DNA of 64,000 bases from Bacteroidales bacterium (GTDB lineage Bacteria; Bacteroidota; Bacteroidia; Bacteroidales; Muribaculaceae), in NCBI GenBank assembly GCA_004557385.1, contig SFEA01000008.1:1-64000 (forward strand), given 5' to 3'. Positions 8,691-17,145 of the stretch are shown one piece after another. The position numbers and the translations under genes are program-made. A model generated the notes under the pieces. It ran no database searches. It saw only the letters and a program-made list of their open reading frames with translations, and was not told where the DNA came from. Position 1 is the stretch's first letter. The number at the start of each line of letters is the position of its first letter.

Positions 8691-10823
8691 TCAGCGGGTT
8701 ATTCGGGTCATGCCTTGGCGACCGCCCATCTGGCGATTGCCATTGAAGCCGCTGGTGTTGCGGTCGTTGCCTAAGCCCGAAACGCCCCAGTTCTCGCCGT
8801 CCTCATCTTCTTCGCCATCGTCCTCGCCCGAGCGCTTCTGGCCGTTCTTAGTTTCGCTCTTTGGCTTGTTCTTCTTGATTTCGCTTGGCTTCTGCTTGTC
8901 CACGGCAAACTCATAGATATTCCAATTTTGCTCAACGTCCCAATTCTTTTTCAGATTAAAACGCTTGGGATAATAGAACACATCTTCGGGTTGGCGATGC
9001 TGGGCATAGTTGCCGGTGTCCCACTTGCCGTTGCCGTTGGCGTCAATCACCAGTCGAGCGTAGTAGGTGCCCGGCTTGATGTTTTCGAAGGCGGCAGTGC
9101 CCTGCACCACAGTGGCGGTGTCAACCACCTTGTCGCTGCCGTTGAGCAGCTCAACAAACGCGCTGTCCTGCACATTCACCTTCAAATACAGGTTGGAATA
9201 TTCCTCGAGCGATGGTATCGCGAAATCCACCTTCTCCGACTTGTTCATATTGCCAAAGCAGTCGAACACCGTCATCGAATCGATTTCCACACGATATTGC
9301 TTGCCTGCCTCAAACGGATAGTTGATTTTGTATGCCATGATGTCCACCGTGTCGACTCGTTCGAGCTTTACGGCGCACTCTACGGCATTCCACAGCGTGT
9401 CGTCCTTCTGATAGAGATGCACCCCTGCCTGGTTGATTGAATCGATTGGCGTGCCAAACGTCACCGGCAACGGTTTGCCGTAGTCAACACCCGAAGAAAA
9501 CGCAACCGATATCGGCGGTATGCTGTCGAAACGCGATTTCGGCTTCGGTTTTTCTTCGCCCTCGCCCTCATCGCCTTCGTTGCTGGGTTTCACCGTCGGT
9601 TCGCCGTCGCCTACGCTAACAGCCGGCCCGAGCAATCCGCCTTTTTTCTTCTTCTTTTTGTCTTTTTTCTTGTCGTCCTTTTTGCCGTCATCACCGTCTT
9701 TTTTGTTCTTCTTCATCTTTGAGTGACGCATGTTGAACTTGAGCGTATCGGTGGTGAAAGTAAGGTTGTCGAGCGAATCGGTGCGCAAATATCGAGCTTC
9801 CACCAGTATGGTATCGCTCTTTATCATATTGCTGTCGGTGAGCCAGTAGAACAGCGAATCGTTTTCAGCCGTGCGCTGCAGGCGATACCAGTCGCTACGG
9901 CTCGGCGTGGGCTTGAGCACACGCAGCGACGGCAACGAATCAACCGCCCCCGAGAACAAGATGTGCAATTTTCCCTCGTCAACCCGCTCGTTTTTCTTCA
10001 TATATATCGAGCGATATTCCTCGTTGAACATGGCAAGGAAGATGTCGTTTGGAGTGAACACGGTGTGCACACCGGGCTGTATGGTGTCGATTTCGCCATT
10101 AAACTTAAATATGGTGTCGGTGGTTTCGCGCTGATAGCTCGAGGGCACCACCACATCGCCAAAGAACGCCATGTCCTCGCTGCGCGAATAGGTGTAGTTG
10201 CCATCCATATCGTTCAAGCCGAACACGTGATAACGCCCGGGCTTGAGGTTGCGTATTGTGAACTGACCGTACTCGTTGGTGCGGGCAATGCGCGACAGCG
10301 GCAGCTTCGAAAAAGCGCTGTCGGCAAGGTTTTCCTGCAAGCCCACAATCACGCTCTGCATCGGCTCGAGGTCGCGTGCACGCAGCATCATGCCCGACAC
10401 TTGCAGCGAGTCGATTGTGTCGCCCGTTGAAAACGCTATCGAAAAGCCATCGATGGGATTGCCCTCGTTGTTGTCCTGAATGCAATCGGCAAAGTCGATG
10501 CAATAGGTGGTGTTTGGCAGCAGCGTGTCGCGCAGCTCCACCGTGACCTTGCGCCCGAGTCCGCGTATGATGGGCATATTTTTTTGCGCCGGCGACACCA
10601 CCACCTTCTTCATGTGGTCCTTGAGCTGGATGTATTCGTTAAACTCGATTTCCACCTTCTCGCCCTTATAGTTGAGCTGGTTAGGAACAGGGTTGCTATT
10701 TACATACACCGGAGGAACAAGGTCGCGAGGACCGCCTTCGGGCCGTCCTATGTTGGCACACGAATATAGCGCCAACGCCGCTACCATCGCCACCACAAAA
10801 TATGCTGTCTTTTCGAGTTTCAC
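8691..10823 (-). CDS. Ig-like (SbsA/Big_5 type) domain lipoprotein
   Basis: A 710-aa predicted lipoprotein. The signal runs MKLEKTAYFVVAMVAALALYSC with the lipid cysteine at 22, followed by ANIGRPEGGPRDLVPP. Residues 35-130 match the SbsA-type Ig-like domain (PPVYVNSNPVPNQ, VEIEFNEYIQL, PNTTYCIDF). Residues 150-230 form a carboxypeptidase-regulatory-like beta domain (QFTIRNLKPGRYHVFGLNDMDGN). A low-complexity Lys/Asp linker lies around 370-400, and a second NIKPGTYYARLVIDANGNGKWD segment follows. The C-terminus is Gly/Asn/Arg-rich. It is widespread in Bacteroidales; the exact role is unknown, but an outer-membrane or cell-envelope role is likely. Confidence 0.8.
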   Translation of the reverse strand: MKLEKTAYFVVAMVAALALYSCANIGRPEGGPRDLVPPVYVNSNPVPNQLNYKGEKVEIEFNEYIQLKDHMKKVVVSPAQKNMPIIRGLGRKVTVELRDTLLPNTTYCIDFADCIQDNNEGNPIDGFSIAFSTGDTIDSLQVSGMMLRARDLEPMQSVIVGLQENLADSAFSKLPLSRIARTNEYGQFTIRNLKPGRYHVFGLNDMDGNYTYSRSEDMAFFGDVVVPSSYQRETTDTIFKFNGEIDTIQPGVHTVFTPNDIFLAMFNEEYRSIYMKKNERVDEGKLHILFSGAVDSLPSLRVLKPTPSRSDWYRLQRTAENDSLFYWLTDSNMIKSDTILVEARYLRTDSLDNLTFTTDTLKFNMRHSKMKKNKKDGDDGKKDDKKKDKKKKKKGGLLGPAVSVGDGEPTVKPSNEGDEGEGEEKPKPKSRFDSIPPISVAFSSGVDYGKPLPVTFGTPIDSINQAGVHLYQKDDTLWNAVECAVKLERVDTVDIMAYKINYPFEAGKQYRVEIDSMTVFDCFGNMNKSEKVDFAIPSLEEYSNLYLKVNVQDSAFVELLNGSDKVVDTATVVQGTAAFENIKPGTYYARLVIDANGNGKWDTGNYAQHRQPEDVFYYPKRFNLKKNWDVEQNWNIYEFAVDKQKPSEIKKNKPKSETKNGQKRSGEDDGEEDEDGENWGVSGLGNDRNTSGFNGNRQMGGRQGMTRITR

Positions 10824-11042
10824 TTTCCTATATTATAATATGTATGCCTTTATGCCTCAGCAAAACAAAATCCTCGGAATGACCAAACAGGCGCCGATTT
10901 GCCCGCACGCCACTCCGAGGGTGTAAAGTTACAAAAAAATACTTGTTATACCAAAACAGCGCAATTTATGCCCAAAACCAAGCAATTTATGCCCAAAAAC
11001 AGGGCAAATTATGGGCAAAAAACCACTGGTTTGGCATTACCC
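10824..11042. other. noncoding spacer with a 21-22-bp tandem repeat
   Basis: GCAATTTATGCCCAAAA occurs at 10961-10977 and 10982-10998, and a third, diverged copy (GCAAATTATGGGCAAAA) lies at 11004-11020. A weak hairpin (CCTCGGA 10872-10878 with TCCGAGG 10914-10920) is also present. I see no gene. Confidence 0.5.
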
Positions 11043-11130
11043 TCGCTTATTTTACCGTCATAACACATTGCATATCAATGCGTTAACCTACGTTTTCCAA
11101 ATAAGCAGATTTAAATCTGCTTATTTTTCC
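11043..11130. repeat. 88-bp direct repeat, left copy, containing a 28-bp perfect palindrome
   Basis: This copy and the one at 12812-12899 differ at only three positions. The palindrome at 11099-11126 is perfect around the core GCAGATTTAAATCTGC. The left copy starts 20 nt beyond the stop codon of the ATPase gene. Confidence 0.9.
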
Positions 11131-11150
11131 ACAAGGCAATTTCTGCTGAA

Positions 11151-12608
11151 TCAAAGTCCTATATTTGAGCCTGAATTATTTAGAGTGTTGCGTGCAACGG
11201 TATATGCGTAGCACGCTACAGGCAAAAACCGCAAAGTGATGTTGCCAAGCGCCACCTCACCGGTTTCTGAGATGCTCGTAACCATGGCAAAGTCAAGATT
11301 GTTTTTCTCAGCGAACCACTTCAACGACACCAAATCGCCAGGATGGCTATAAAAACGGTCCGACCATTTAATTTCCACAGCCCATTTTGGTTTCTGCCGA
11401 GCCACATCCAACCCCACAATGTCAACCTCACCTTGCTGCTTGCCTATTCGCCAGTTGGCATAATGCACTTCGGCGCCTCGGCGTGGCATCCATTGAGCAT
11501 ATACTGCTGTTTCCACCATGTCGCCTATTTCAGCATCCTGTTCACCAATTGGCTGAAACAATGCACAGCGCAGCGATGGATTGGTGAGATAGATTTTGAA
11601 TTGCGTTTCTCGCTGATATTGCTTAGCATTGTCGTCGGTTCGCCTAATCACTTTAATCAAAAACGCAGCTTCAAGATAATTGATATATTTTTTCAGCGTG
11701 TCTTTTCTCACGCCCGACTCTTTCGATAGCGATTCATAAGAAAACTGAGCTCCCGAATGATAGGCTATCATGGTGAACAACGAGTTTAGCTCTTGAACAT
11801 CGCTAATGCCATATAGGCTCGGCAAATCGCGCAGAAGCACTTTGTCGATAATGTCATGGCGTATGAATTGCCCCGGACTCTCACGTATTTTCTCAGAAAA
11901 AACCACCTCGGGATAGCCACCATAATTAATATAATCAATAAACAATTCGTTGAGTTTCACGATGTCGATGGCGGTGTAATAGTTTAGCTTCACCGCATTG
12001 TGCGCCATCGAGTTTTCAATCATCATGCTGCCGTAGCCTTTTAGGTGCACATATTCATAAAAGGTGAGTGGAGGCAGATTGAAATCGGTGAACCGCCCTG
12101 CGCCACTCTCATTGCTGCGCTTCTTTAGTTCTGCCGCTGCCGAGCCCGACGCCACAAACTTCACATTATTATAAGTATCAACCAACGACTTTAGGTTTAT
12201 TTCCCAATTTTTCAGGTACTGAACTTCATCAAAGAAAACATATAGGTTGTCCTTCAATGGATTTTTGCACAGCACTTGGCATGCAAGCGTCATTAGTGTT
12301 TCAAGATAGACATTGTTATAAATGGGAGTTTCAACAGAAATGTAAATGATATTCTGTGGCGGCACCCCTGCATCAATGAGCTTCTGTATGCTGTGAAACA
12401 TCATCACGGTTTTTCCTACGCGACGCGGACCCATTAGTATCACTGCTCGCCGCGGGTTGTCCGACATAACATGTGGCATAAACATATCAATGTAGAGGCG
12501 AGGTGTCATTTCCCGAAGAAAATCGGGTATTCCGCCTTCTGTCCACCAAGGATTATCCACTTTCAGTCGACCAATTATTTGCTTCTCCAACAACTCGGTA
12601 TATTCCAT
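11151..12608 (-). CDS. AAA_14/DUF4143 family ATPase
   Basis: A 485-aa protein with an N-terminal AAA ATPase domain and a C-terminal DUF4143 domain. Walker A is GPRRVGKT at 60-67 and Walker B is LYVFFDE ending at 128. Near the C-terminus GEVDIVGL (393-400) followed by WAVEIK (409-414) gives the D...EXK pattern of PD-(D/E)XK nucleases, as known for DUF4143. The role is unknown; these genes are abundant, multi-copy and often mobile in Bacteroidetes. The frame stays open 34 codons farther upstream, but that stretch contains the -7 box TATATTTG and a palindrome, so I chose the ATG at 12608. The gene lies between two copies of an 88-bp direct repeat. Confidence 0.85.
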   Translation of the reverse strand: MEYTELLEKQIIGRLKVDNPWWTEGGIPDFLREMTPRLYIDMFMPHVMSDNPRRAVILMGPRRVGKTVMMFHSIQKLIDAGVPPQNIIYISVETPIYNNVYLETLMTLACQVLCKNPLKDNLYVFFDEVQYLKNWEINLKSLVDTYNNVKFVASGSAAAELKKRSNESGAGRFTDFNLPPLTFYEYVHLKGYGSMMIENSMAHNAVKLNYYTAIDIVKLNELFIDYINYGGYPEVVFSEKIRESPGQFIRHDIIDKVLLRDLPSLYGISDVQELNSLFTMIAYHSGAQFSYESLSKESGVRKDTLKKYINYLEAAFLIKVIRRTDDNAKQYQRETQFKIYLTNPSLRCALFQPIGEQDAEIGDMVETAVYAQWMPRRGAEVHYANWRIGKQQGEVDIVGLDVARQKPKWAVEIKWSDRFYSHPGDLVSLKWFAEKNNLDFAMVTSISETGEVALGNITLRFLPVACYAYTVARNTLNNSGSNIGL

Positions 12609-12637
12609 CACTATCAAATAAATGTTTATTACCACTG

Positions 12638-12645
12638 CAAATATA
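12638..12645 (-). promoter_or_regulatory. -7 box TATATTTG of the AAA_14 ATPase gene
   Basis: It lies 30 nt upstream of the chosen ATG and matches TAnnTTTG, with the same TATATTTGCA as at the first ATPase gene. Its position inside the open N-terminal extension decides the start. Confidence 0.6.
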
Positions 12646-12657
12646 CAAATTATTTCC

Positions 12658-12685
12658 AAATAAGCACTATTAAATCTGCTTATTT
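12658..12685. repeat. third, imperfect copy of the palindrome, in the ATPase promoter
   Basis: The arms AAATAAGCA and TGCTTATTT match those of the perfect palindromes at 11099-11126 and 12868-12895, with a changed centre. It begins 13 nt upstream of the -7 box, where a repressor would compete with RNA polymerase. Confidence 0.6.
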
Positions 12686-12811
12686 TTCCAATATTTGAAA
12701 TATTAAGCAAATTTCATCTGCAGAAACCTCTTATTTTTCACATTTACGCTGATGTTACCAAGCATTAAAGCAGGCTCTTAAGCGGAAAAACCGCCCCATT
12801 TCGCCACCTTT

Positions 12812-12899
12812 TCGCTTATTTTACCGTCATAACGCATTGCATATCAATACATTAACCTACGTTTTCCAAATAAGCAGATTTAAATCTGCTTATTTTTCC
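12812..12899. repeat. 88-bp direct repeat, right copy
   Basis: 85 of 88 positions match the copy at 11043-11130, including the 28-bp perfect palindrome (12868-12895). It lies 204 bp upstream of the ATPase start, in a 587-bp noncoding stretch between that gene and secDF. Apart from this repeat, the promoter palindrome and the secDF promoter, I see nothing else in that stretch. Confidence 0.9.
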
Positions 12900-13122
12900 C
12901 AGGGCACAAAGCTATACCGTGGAGCACCGGTTGCATATCCGAGCGCGAGCTGCAATGGCATCGCCACCACTCAGCCATTTAGTGAGATTAAATGGTGTTA
13001 GAAACCGAAACAAACAGCCGTTGCATTGCGTTTCAAAAAACATTTTCGTGGCAAATCAGCCTAATTTACACCTTATTTTATTGGAAATGGCGCCGAAATT
13101 TTTTCACTTGAATATTTTGATG

Positions 13123-13130
13123 TATATTTG
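13123..13130 (+). promoter_or_regulatory. -7 box TATATTTG of secDF
   Basis: Matches TAnnTTTG, 66 nt upstream of the secDF start. A T-run at 13099-13104 stands where the -33 element is expected. Confidence 0.5.
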
Positions 13131-13195
13131 CATTTTGAAATCTAATGCAAACGAAATTAGTAACAAAAATAAATTAAAATCATTTAAACAAACTC

Positions 13196-16102
13196 ATGCA
13201 AAGTAAAGGTTTTATACGAGTCATTACCGCTTTGTTGGTTTTGGTATGTATCTTCTACCTTTCGTTCTCATTTGTGTCGAACCACTACGAGAGCAAGGCT
13301 GTAGAGTATGCGCAATCGATGGCTAAGACCACCGACGCATCAAACCAAGCATACAAGACTTACTACAAATCGTATATCGACTCTATTGCAAACGAGAAAG
13401 TGTATCTCAACTGGCGCACTTTCCAAGAAGTTCGAGAAATGGAACTTGGACTTGGTCTTGACTTGAAAGGTGGTATGAATGTCACCCTCCAGATTTCGGT
13501 GCCCGACATTCTCAAAGCCCTGTCAAACCAAAATCCCGATGCTAACTTCAACAAAGCCATCGCTGCTGCCGATTCGCTCCACCGCGACGAAAAGGACTTT
13601 GTGGCTGCATTCGTGGGCGAATACAAGAAGATTGGCAACGGCAGTCTGTATCAGATTTTCCGTAACGTAGAAAAGGTTAAGCCCGGAATGAGCGACGACG
13701 AAGTGGAAAGCATCCTCAAAGAAGAGGTTTCTGCCATGGTCGACAACTCTTACAACGTGCTTCGCACCCGTATCGACGGATTCGGCGTGGTTTCTCCTAA
13801 TATCCAGAAGCTTGAAAACACCGGCCGCATCCTGCTCGAACTCCCGGGCGTGAAAGAACCGGAACGTGTTCGCAAGTTGCTGCAAGGTACTGCCAACCTC
13901 GAATTCTACGAAACATACACCCTCGCCGATTTGCAGTTGGCTCTGCAGTCGCTCAGCAACGCCTACACCGGCGACACCAAGGCTGTTGAAGCTGCCGACA
14001 CCACTGCAGCTCCAGCCGACAGCGCTGCCAAGGCTGCTCCTGCAAAGGCTGAACCGGTGAGCACTCGCTCGTTGGCTCAACTGCTTTGGGCTAACGGTCA
14101 GATGGGCGGTCCGGTTATCGGCACCGTTAACGTGCAAGACACTGCACTCGTAAACAAGATTATGAACTCGAAGGAAGCCAAGCAATTGCTTCCTACCAAC
14201 CTCAAGGTACGCTGGTCGGTTAAGGCTCTCGACGACAAGGGCCGTTACTTCAACCTCGTGGCTTTGAAGACCAACCAAGGCCGTCCGGTTCTTGGCGGCG
14301 ACGTAGTCACCGATGCATCGAACGACTTCGACAACATGCAAGGCAACGTGGTTTCGATGACCATGAACGACGAAGGTTCGCGTCAATGGGCTCGCGTAAC
14401 CCAACAGAACCTCAACAAGGCTGTTGCTATCGTGCTCGACGACCAAGTATATTCTTATCCTAACGTAAACTCGGTAATCGAAGGCGGCCGCTCGCAAATC
14501 ACCGGCCACTTCACCGTTGAAGAAGCAAAGGACTTGGCTAACGTGCTCAAGAGCGGTAAGATGGCTGCTCGCGTCAACATCGCAAGCGAAAGCGTTATTG
14601 GTCCGTCGCTCGGTCAAGAATCAATCGAAAAGGGCTTCTGGTCGTTCATCGTTGCCCTCGTGCTGCTTATGGCATTTATGTACATGGGCTACGGCTTCGG
14701 TCCTGGCTGCATCGCCAACCTTGGCTTGATTCTCAACCTGTTCTTCACCCTCGGCATCTTGGCATCGTTCCAAGCAGTGCTCACACTGCCTGGTATCGCA
14801 GGTATCGTGCTCACACTCGGTACGGCTGTCGACGCCAACGTGCTTATCTTCGAACGCACTAAGGAAGAACTTCGTGCCGGCAAGAACGTGAAAGCTGCTG
14901 TTGCCGACGGTTACAAGAACGCCTTCTCGGCAATCTTCGACTCTAACTTGACTTCGGTAATCACCGGTATCATCCTGTTCTTCAATGGTTCAGGTCCAAT
15001 CAAGGGCTTCGCCACCACCTACATCATTGGTATCGCTTGCTCGTTCTTCACAGCTGTGTTTGCAACCCGCCTCGTGATGGAATGGTTGATTACAAAGAAG
15101 AAGTTCCAGAATATGACCTTCTCAACATCTGTTTCGCGCCGCTGGTTCCAAGGCTCTAACTTCGACTTTATGGGCAACCGTCGCAAGAGTGGCATAGTGG
15201 CAGGCGCAATCGTGCTTGTTGCCGCAATCCTCTTGGCCGTTCGTGGCCTTAGCCTCGGCATCGACTTCTCGGGTGGTCGCAACTACGTTATCCAATTCCC
15301 GAAAGAAGTGAGCACAGTGCAATTGCAAGACCAATTGCAACCACTCTTTGGCGATGCCAACGTGAAGGTTATCACCATCGACAACAACACCAAGGTGCGC
15401 GTTTCAACCAACTACAAGATTGAATCGAACGACCCCAACATCGACGACGAAATCGCTGCAATCCTCTATAAGGGCTGCAGGAGCGAACTCGGCGAAATGA
15501 GCGAAGCCGACTTCAGCCAAGCCAACGAAGAAGTGGGCATTGTGCAAAGCGAAAAGGTTGGTCCAAGCATCGCAGGCGACATGACCCGCGAAGCCGTTTG
15601 GGCTGTAATCTTCTCACTCATTGCCATGGCGCTCTACATCTTGCTGCGCTTCCGCAACATCGCATTCTCGCTCGGTGCTTTGGCTGCCGTTGCCTTCACA
15701 GCATTCATCATCATCGGCATCTACGGCTTGTTCGGCGTATTCCCATTCTCTATGGAAATCGACCAGACATTCATCGCCGCTATCTTGACTGTGATTGGTT
15801 ATCAGGTGAACGACACCGTGGTGGTATTCGACCGCGTGCGTGAAAACCGCACACTCTATCCTAAGCAGGACGGCAAGACCACATTCAACAACTCGTTGAA
15901 CAGCACTCTTGCCCGTACAATGATGACATCGCTTTCTACATTGCTCGTGCTTGTGGTTATCTTCATCCTCGGTGGTGAATCAATCCGCAGCTTCGTATTC
16001 GCAATGTTGCTCGGTGTAATCATCGGTACTTGCGCTTCGTTGTTCATCGCTGCTCCTACAGCATACGCTTTGACAAACCGCGCTGCTAAGAAAAACAAAT
16101 AA
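13196..16102 (+). CDS. secDF: fused protein-export membrane protein SecDF
   Basis: A 968-aa inner-membrane protein combining SecD and SecF in one chain, the usual Bacteroidetes form. It uses the proton motive force to help the Sec translocon complete export. A first TM segment (residues 6-28) is followed by the SecD motif LGLGLDLKGGMNVTLQI and the large periplasmic P1 domain, with an Ala/Pro-rich insertion around 262-285. Five TM segments follow, containing GTAVDANVLIFERTKEEL. SecF begins after residue 640, with LGIDFSGGRNYVIQF and ending in IGYQVNDTVVVFDRVRENR. It stands alone with its own promoter and terminator. The many exported proteins nearby depend on this machinery. Confidence 0.97.
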   Translation: MQSKGFIRVITALLVLVCIFYLSFSFVSNHYESKAVEYAQSMAKTTDASNQAYKTYYKSYIDSIANEKVYLNWRTFQEVREMELGLGLDLKGGMNVTLQISVPDILKALSNQNPDANFNKAIAAADSLHRDEKDFVAAFVGEYKKIGNGSLYQIFRNVEKVKPGMSDDEVESILKEEVSAMVDNSYNVLRTRIDGFGVVSPNIQKLENTGRILLELPGVKEPERVRKLLQGTANLEFYETYTLADLQLALQSLSNAYTGDTKAVEAADTTAAPADSAAKAAPAKAEPVSTRSLAQLLWANGQMGGPVIGTVNVQDTALVNKIMNSKEAKQLLPTNLKVRWSVKALDDKGRYFNLVALKTNQGRPVLGGDVVTDASNDFDNMQGNVVSMTMNDEGSRQWARVTQQNLNKAVAIVLDDQVYSYPNVNSVIEGGRSQITGHFTVEEAKDLANVLKSGKMAARVNIASESVIGPSLGQESIEKGFWSFIVALVLLMAFMYMGYGFGPGCIANLGLILNLFFTLGILASFQAVLTLPGIAGIVLTLGTAVDANVLIFERTKEELRAGKNVKAAVADGYKNAFSAIFDSNLTSVITGIILFFNGSGPIKGFATTYIIGIACSFFTAVFATRLVMEWLITKKKFQNMTFSTSVSRRWFQGSNFDFMGNRRKSGIVAGAIVLVAAILLAVRGLSLGIDFSGGRNYVIQFPKEVSTVQLQDQLQPLFGDANVKVITIDNNTKVRVSTNYKIESNDPNIDDEIAAILYKGCRSELGEMSEADFSQANEEVGIVQSEKVGPSIAGDMTREAVWAVIFSLIAMALYILLRFRNIAFSLGALAAVAFTAFIIIGIYGLFGVFPFSMEIDQTFIAAILTVIGYQVNDTVVVFDRVRENRTLYPKQDGKTTFNNSLNSTLARTMMTSLSTLLVLVVIFILGGESIRSFVFAMLLGVIIGTCASLFIAAPTAYALTNRAAKKNK

Positions 16103-16126
16103 TTTAACTTAGCACACACATTATAA

Positions 16127-16166
16127 CGATGAGCGCCGGCCCAATGGGTCGACGCTCATCGCTTTT
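16127..16166 (+). terminator. terminator after secDF
   Basis: CGATGAGCG (16127-16135) pairs perfectly with CGCTCATCG (16153-16161), followed by CTTTT. Confidence 0.75.
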
Positions 16167-16200
16167 ACTGCCCCTCATCGGCCCAACAACAACAACGCAC

Positions 16201-16236
16201 AAAAAAAGGCTGGCAACCAAAGCGGTCACCAGCCTT
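16201..16236 (-). terminator. terminator of tRNA-Arg
   Basis: On the minus strand AAGGCTGG pairs with CCAGCCTT (16206-16213 with 16229-16236) and a run of seven T follows, right after the tRNA. Confidence 0.85.
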
Positions 16237-16242
16237 AGCATG

Positions 16243-16314
16243 TACCCCAGAGGGGAATCGAACCCCTATCTAAAGTTTAGGAAACTTCCATTCTATCCGT
16301 TGAACTACCGGGGC
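16243..16314 (-). tRNA. tRNA-Arg (anticodon CCT)
   Basis: The 72-nt sequence folds as a cloverleaf: acceptor GCCCCGG with CTGGGGT, D-arm with AGTTCAACGGATAGAAT, anticodon loop TTCCTAA giving CCT (reads AGG), and T-arm AGGGGTTCGATTCCCCT. The discriminator is A and the CCA end is not encoded. It is divergent from tRNA-Lys. Confidence 0.93.
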
Positions 16315-16555
16315 AGCAGATGCCCTTTGCCGGGCACGAGCAGTGCAAATTTACAAACATTATCGCAGAGTAGCAAGCATTGCCCCACATTTGAACGTGT
16401 TTTTCAATTGCCACACTGGCTTTAAAGAGATGCATTGACATACCTTCGCTACACAAAAACAACCACATTACTTCCACATCTACGCCCAAGCAAAGGCTGA
16501 AATGGCTAAAAACGCGATTTTTTTGACGTTTTTCAAAAAAAATCGGCAAAATCTA

Positions 16556-16585
16556 TTGTCAATTAAAAAATAATGCGTACCTTTG
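16556..16585 (+). promoter_or_regulatory. promoter of tRNA-Lys
   Basis: TTG (16556-16558) and TACCTTTG (16578-16585) are 19 nt apart, close to the Bacteroidetes -33/-7 consensus, and end 29 nt before the tRNA. Confidence 0.65.
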
Positions 16586-16614
16586 CATCCGTAATCGCAA
16601 AGCGAATACAAAAT

Positions 16615-16690
16615 GACTCCCTAGCTCAGCTGGTAGAGCAACTGACTCTTAATCAGTGGGTCGAGGGTTCGAATCCCTCGGGGGTCACCA
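16615..16690 (+). tRNA. tRNA-Lys (anticodon CTT)
   Basis: The 76-nt cloverleaf has acceptor GACTCCC with GGGGGTC, D-arm TAGCTCAGCTGGTAGAGCA, anticodon loop CTCTTAA giving CTT (reads AAG), and T-arm GAGGGTTCGAATCCCTC. The CCA end is encoded, unlike in the neighbouring tRNA-Arg. Confidence 0.95.
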
Positions 16691-16717
16691 AGGACGACGA
16701 AAGTCGTCCTTTTTTTG
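16691..16717 (+). terminator. terminator of tRNA-Lys
   Basis: AGGACGAC and GTCGTCCT form an 8-bp stem around a GAAA tetraloop and are followed by seven T. It starts at the base after the CCA. Confidence 0.92.
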
Positions 16718-17136
16718 TGCCCCTACGGGCGCCAGGGTGGCGTCTTACTCCGTTGTAGATGGCCCTGAATGCCTGCAATTCTCTCGCAGAAAGCGCAGAT
16801 GACGCAGAAAGGAATCACAAAACACATCGCTGCGGTCGCTGGGCGTATGCTATACGCACCTAAAACAGATGCATCGCAAATGCCACATCGCACACAACCG
16901 CGCGAGCGGTTGCAACTTCAATAACCCCTTGTTGACGGCAAGCGAAGCGAAGTCGGCTACATGGGGAAAGTGATACAACCCAATAACATCAACCGTGGAG
17001 CGGTTGCAGACCCATCACCGAGGGCAAATTCACATTCTATACTGACGCCGCAGGTGTCGTTGTCCCCGGGTTGCGCTTCGCTAAATGAGAGAGCGACAAC
17101 GGGGTATCGCTGCTCCGTTGTCGCTCAATATTATTT
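16718..17136. other. gene-free spacer of degenerate repeats
   Basis: No gene is seen. It contains degenerate CGCAGA units around 16777-16811, similar to 63313-63360. GAGCGGTTGCA appears twice (16904, 16998). A GGGTTGCGCTTCGCT string is shared with 43433-43447. A perfect 12-bp hairpin (GAGCGACAACGG 17091-17102 with CCGTTGTCGCTC 17115-17126) lies 10 bp before the insertion sequence duplication. Confidence 0.5.
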
Positions 17137-17145
17137 AAAGATAGT
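17137..17145. repeat. 9-bp target site duplication, left
   Basis: AAAGATAGT here and at 18472-18480 directly abut the two ends of the insertion sequence. Confidence 0.9.

Noticed and set aside
12609..12710. N-terminal extension of the AAA_14 ATPase
   Set aside because: It contains the -7 promoter box and the palindromic operator; the ATPase family start matches the ATG at 12608.
13523..14617. 364-codon minus-strand frame opposite secDF
   Set aside because: Antisense shadow of a highly conserved gene; no recognisable domain.
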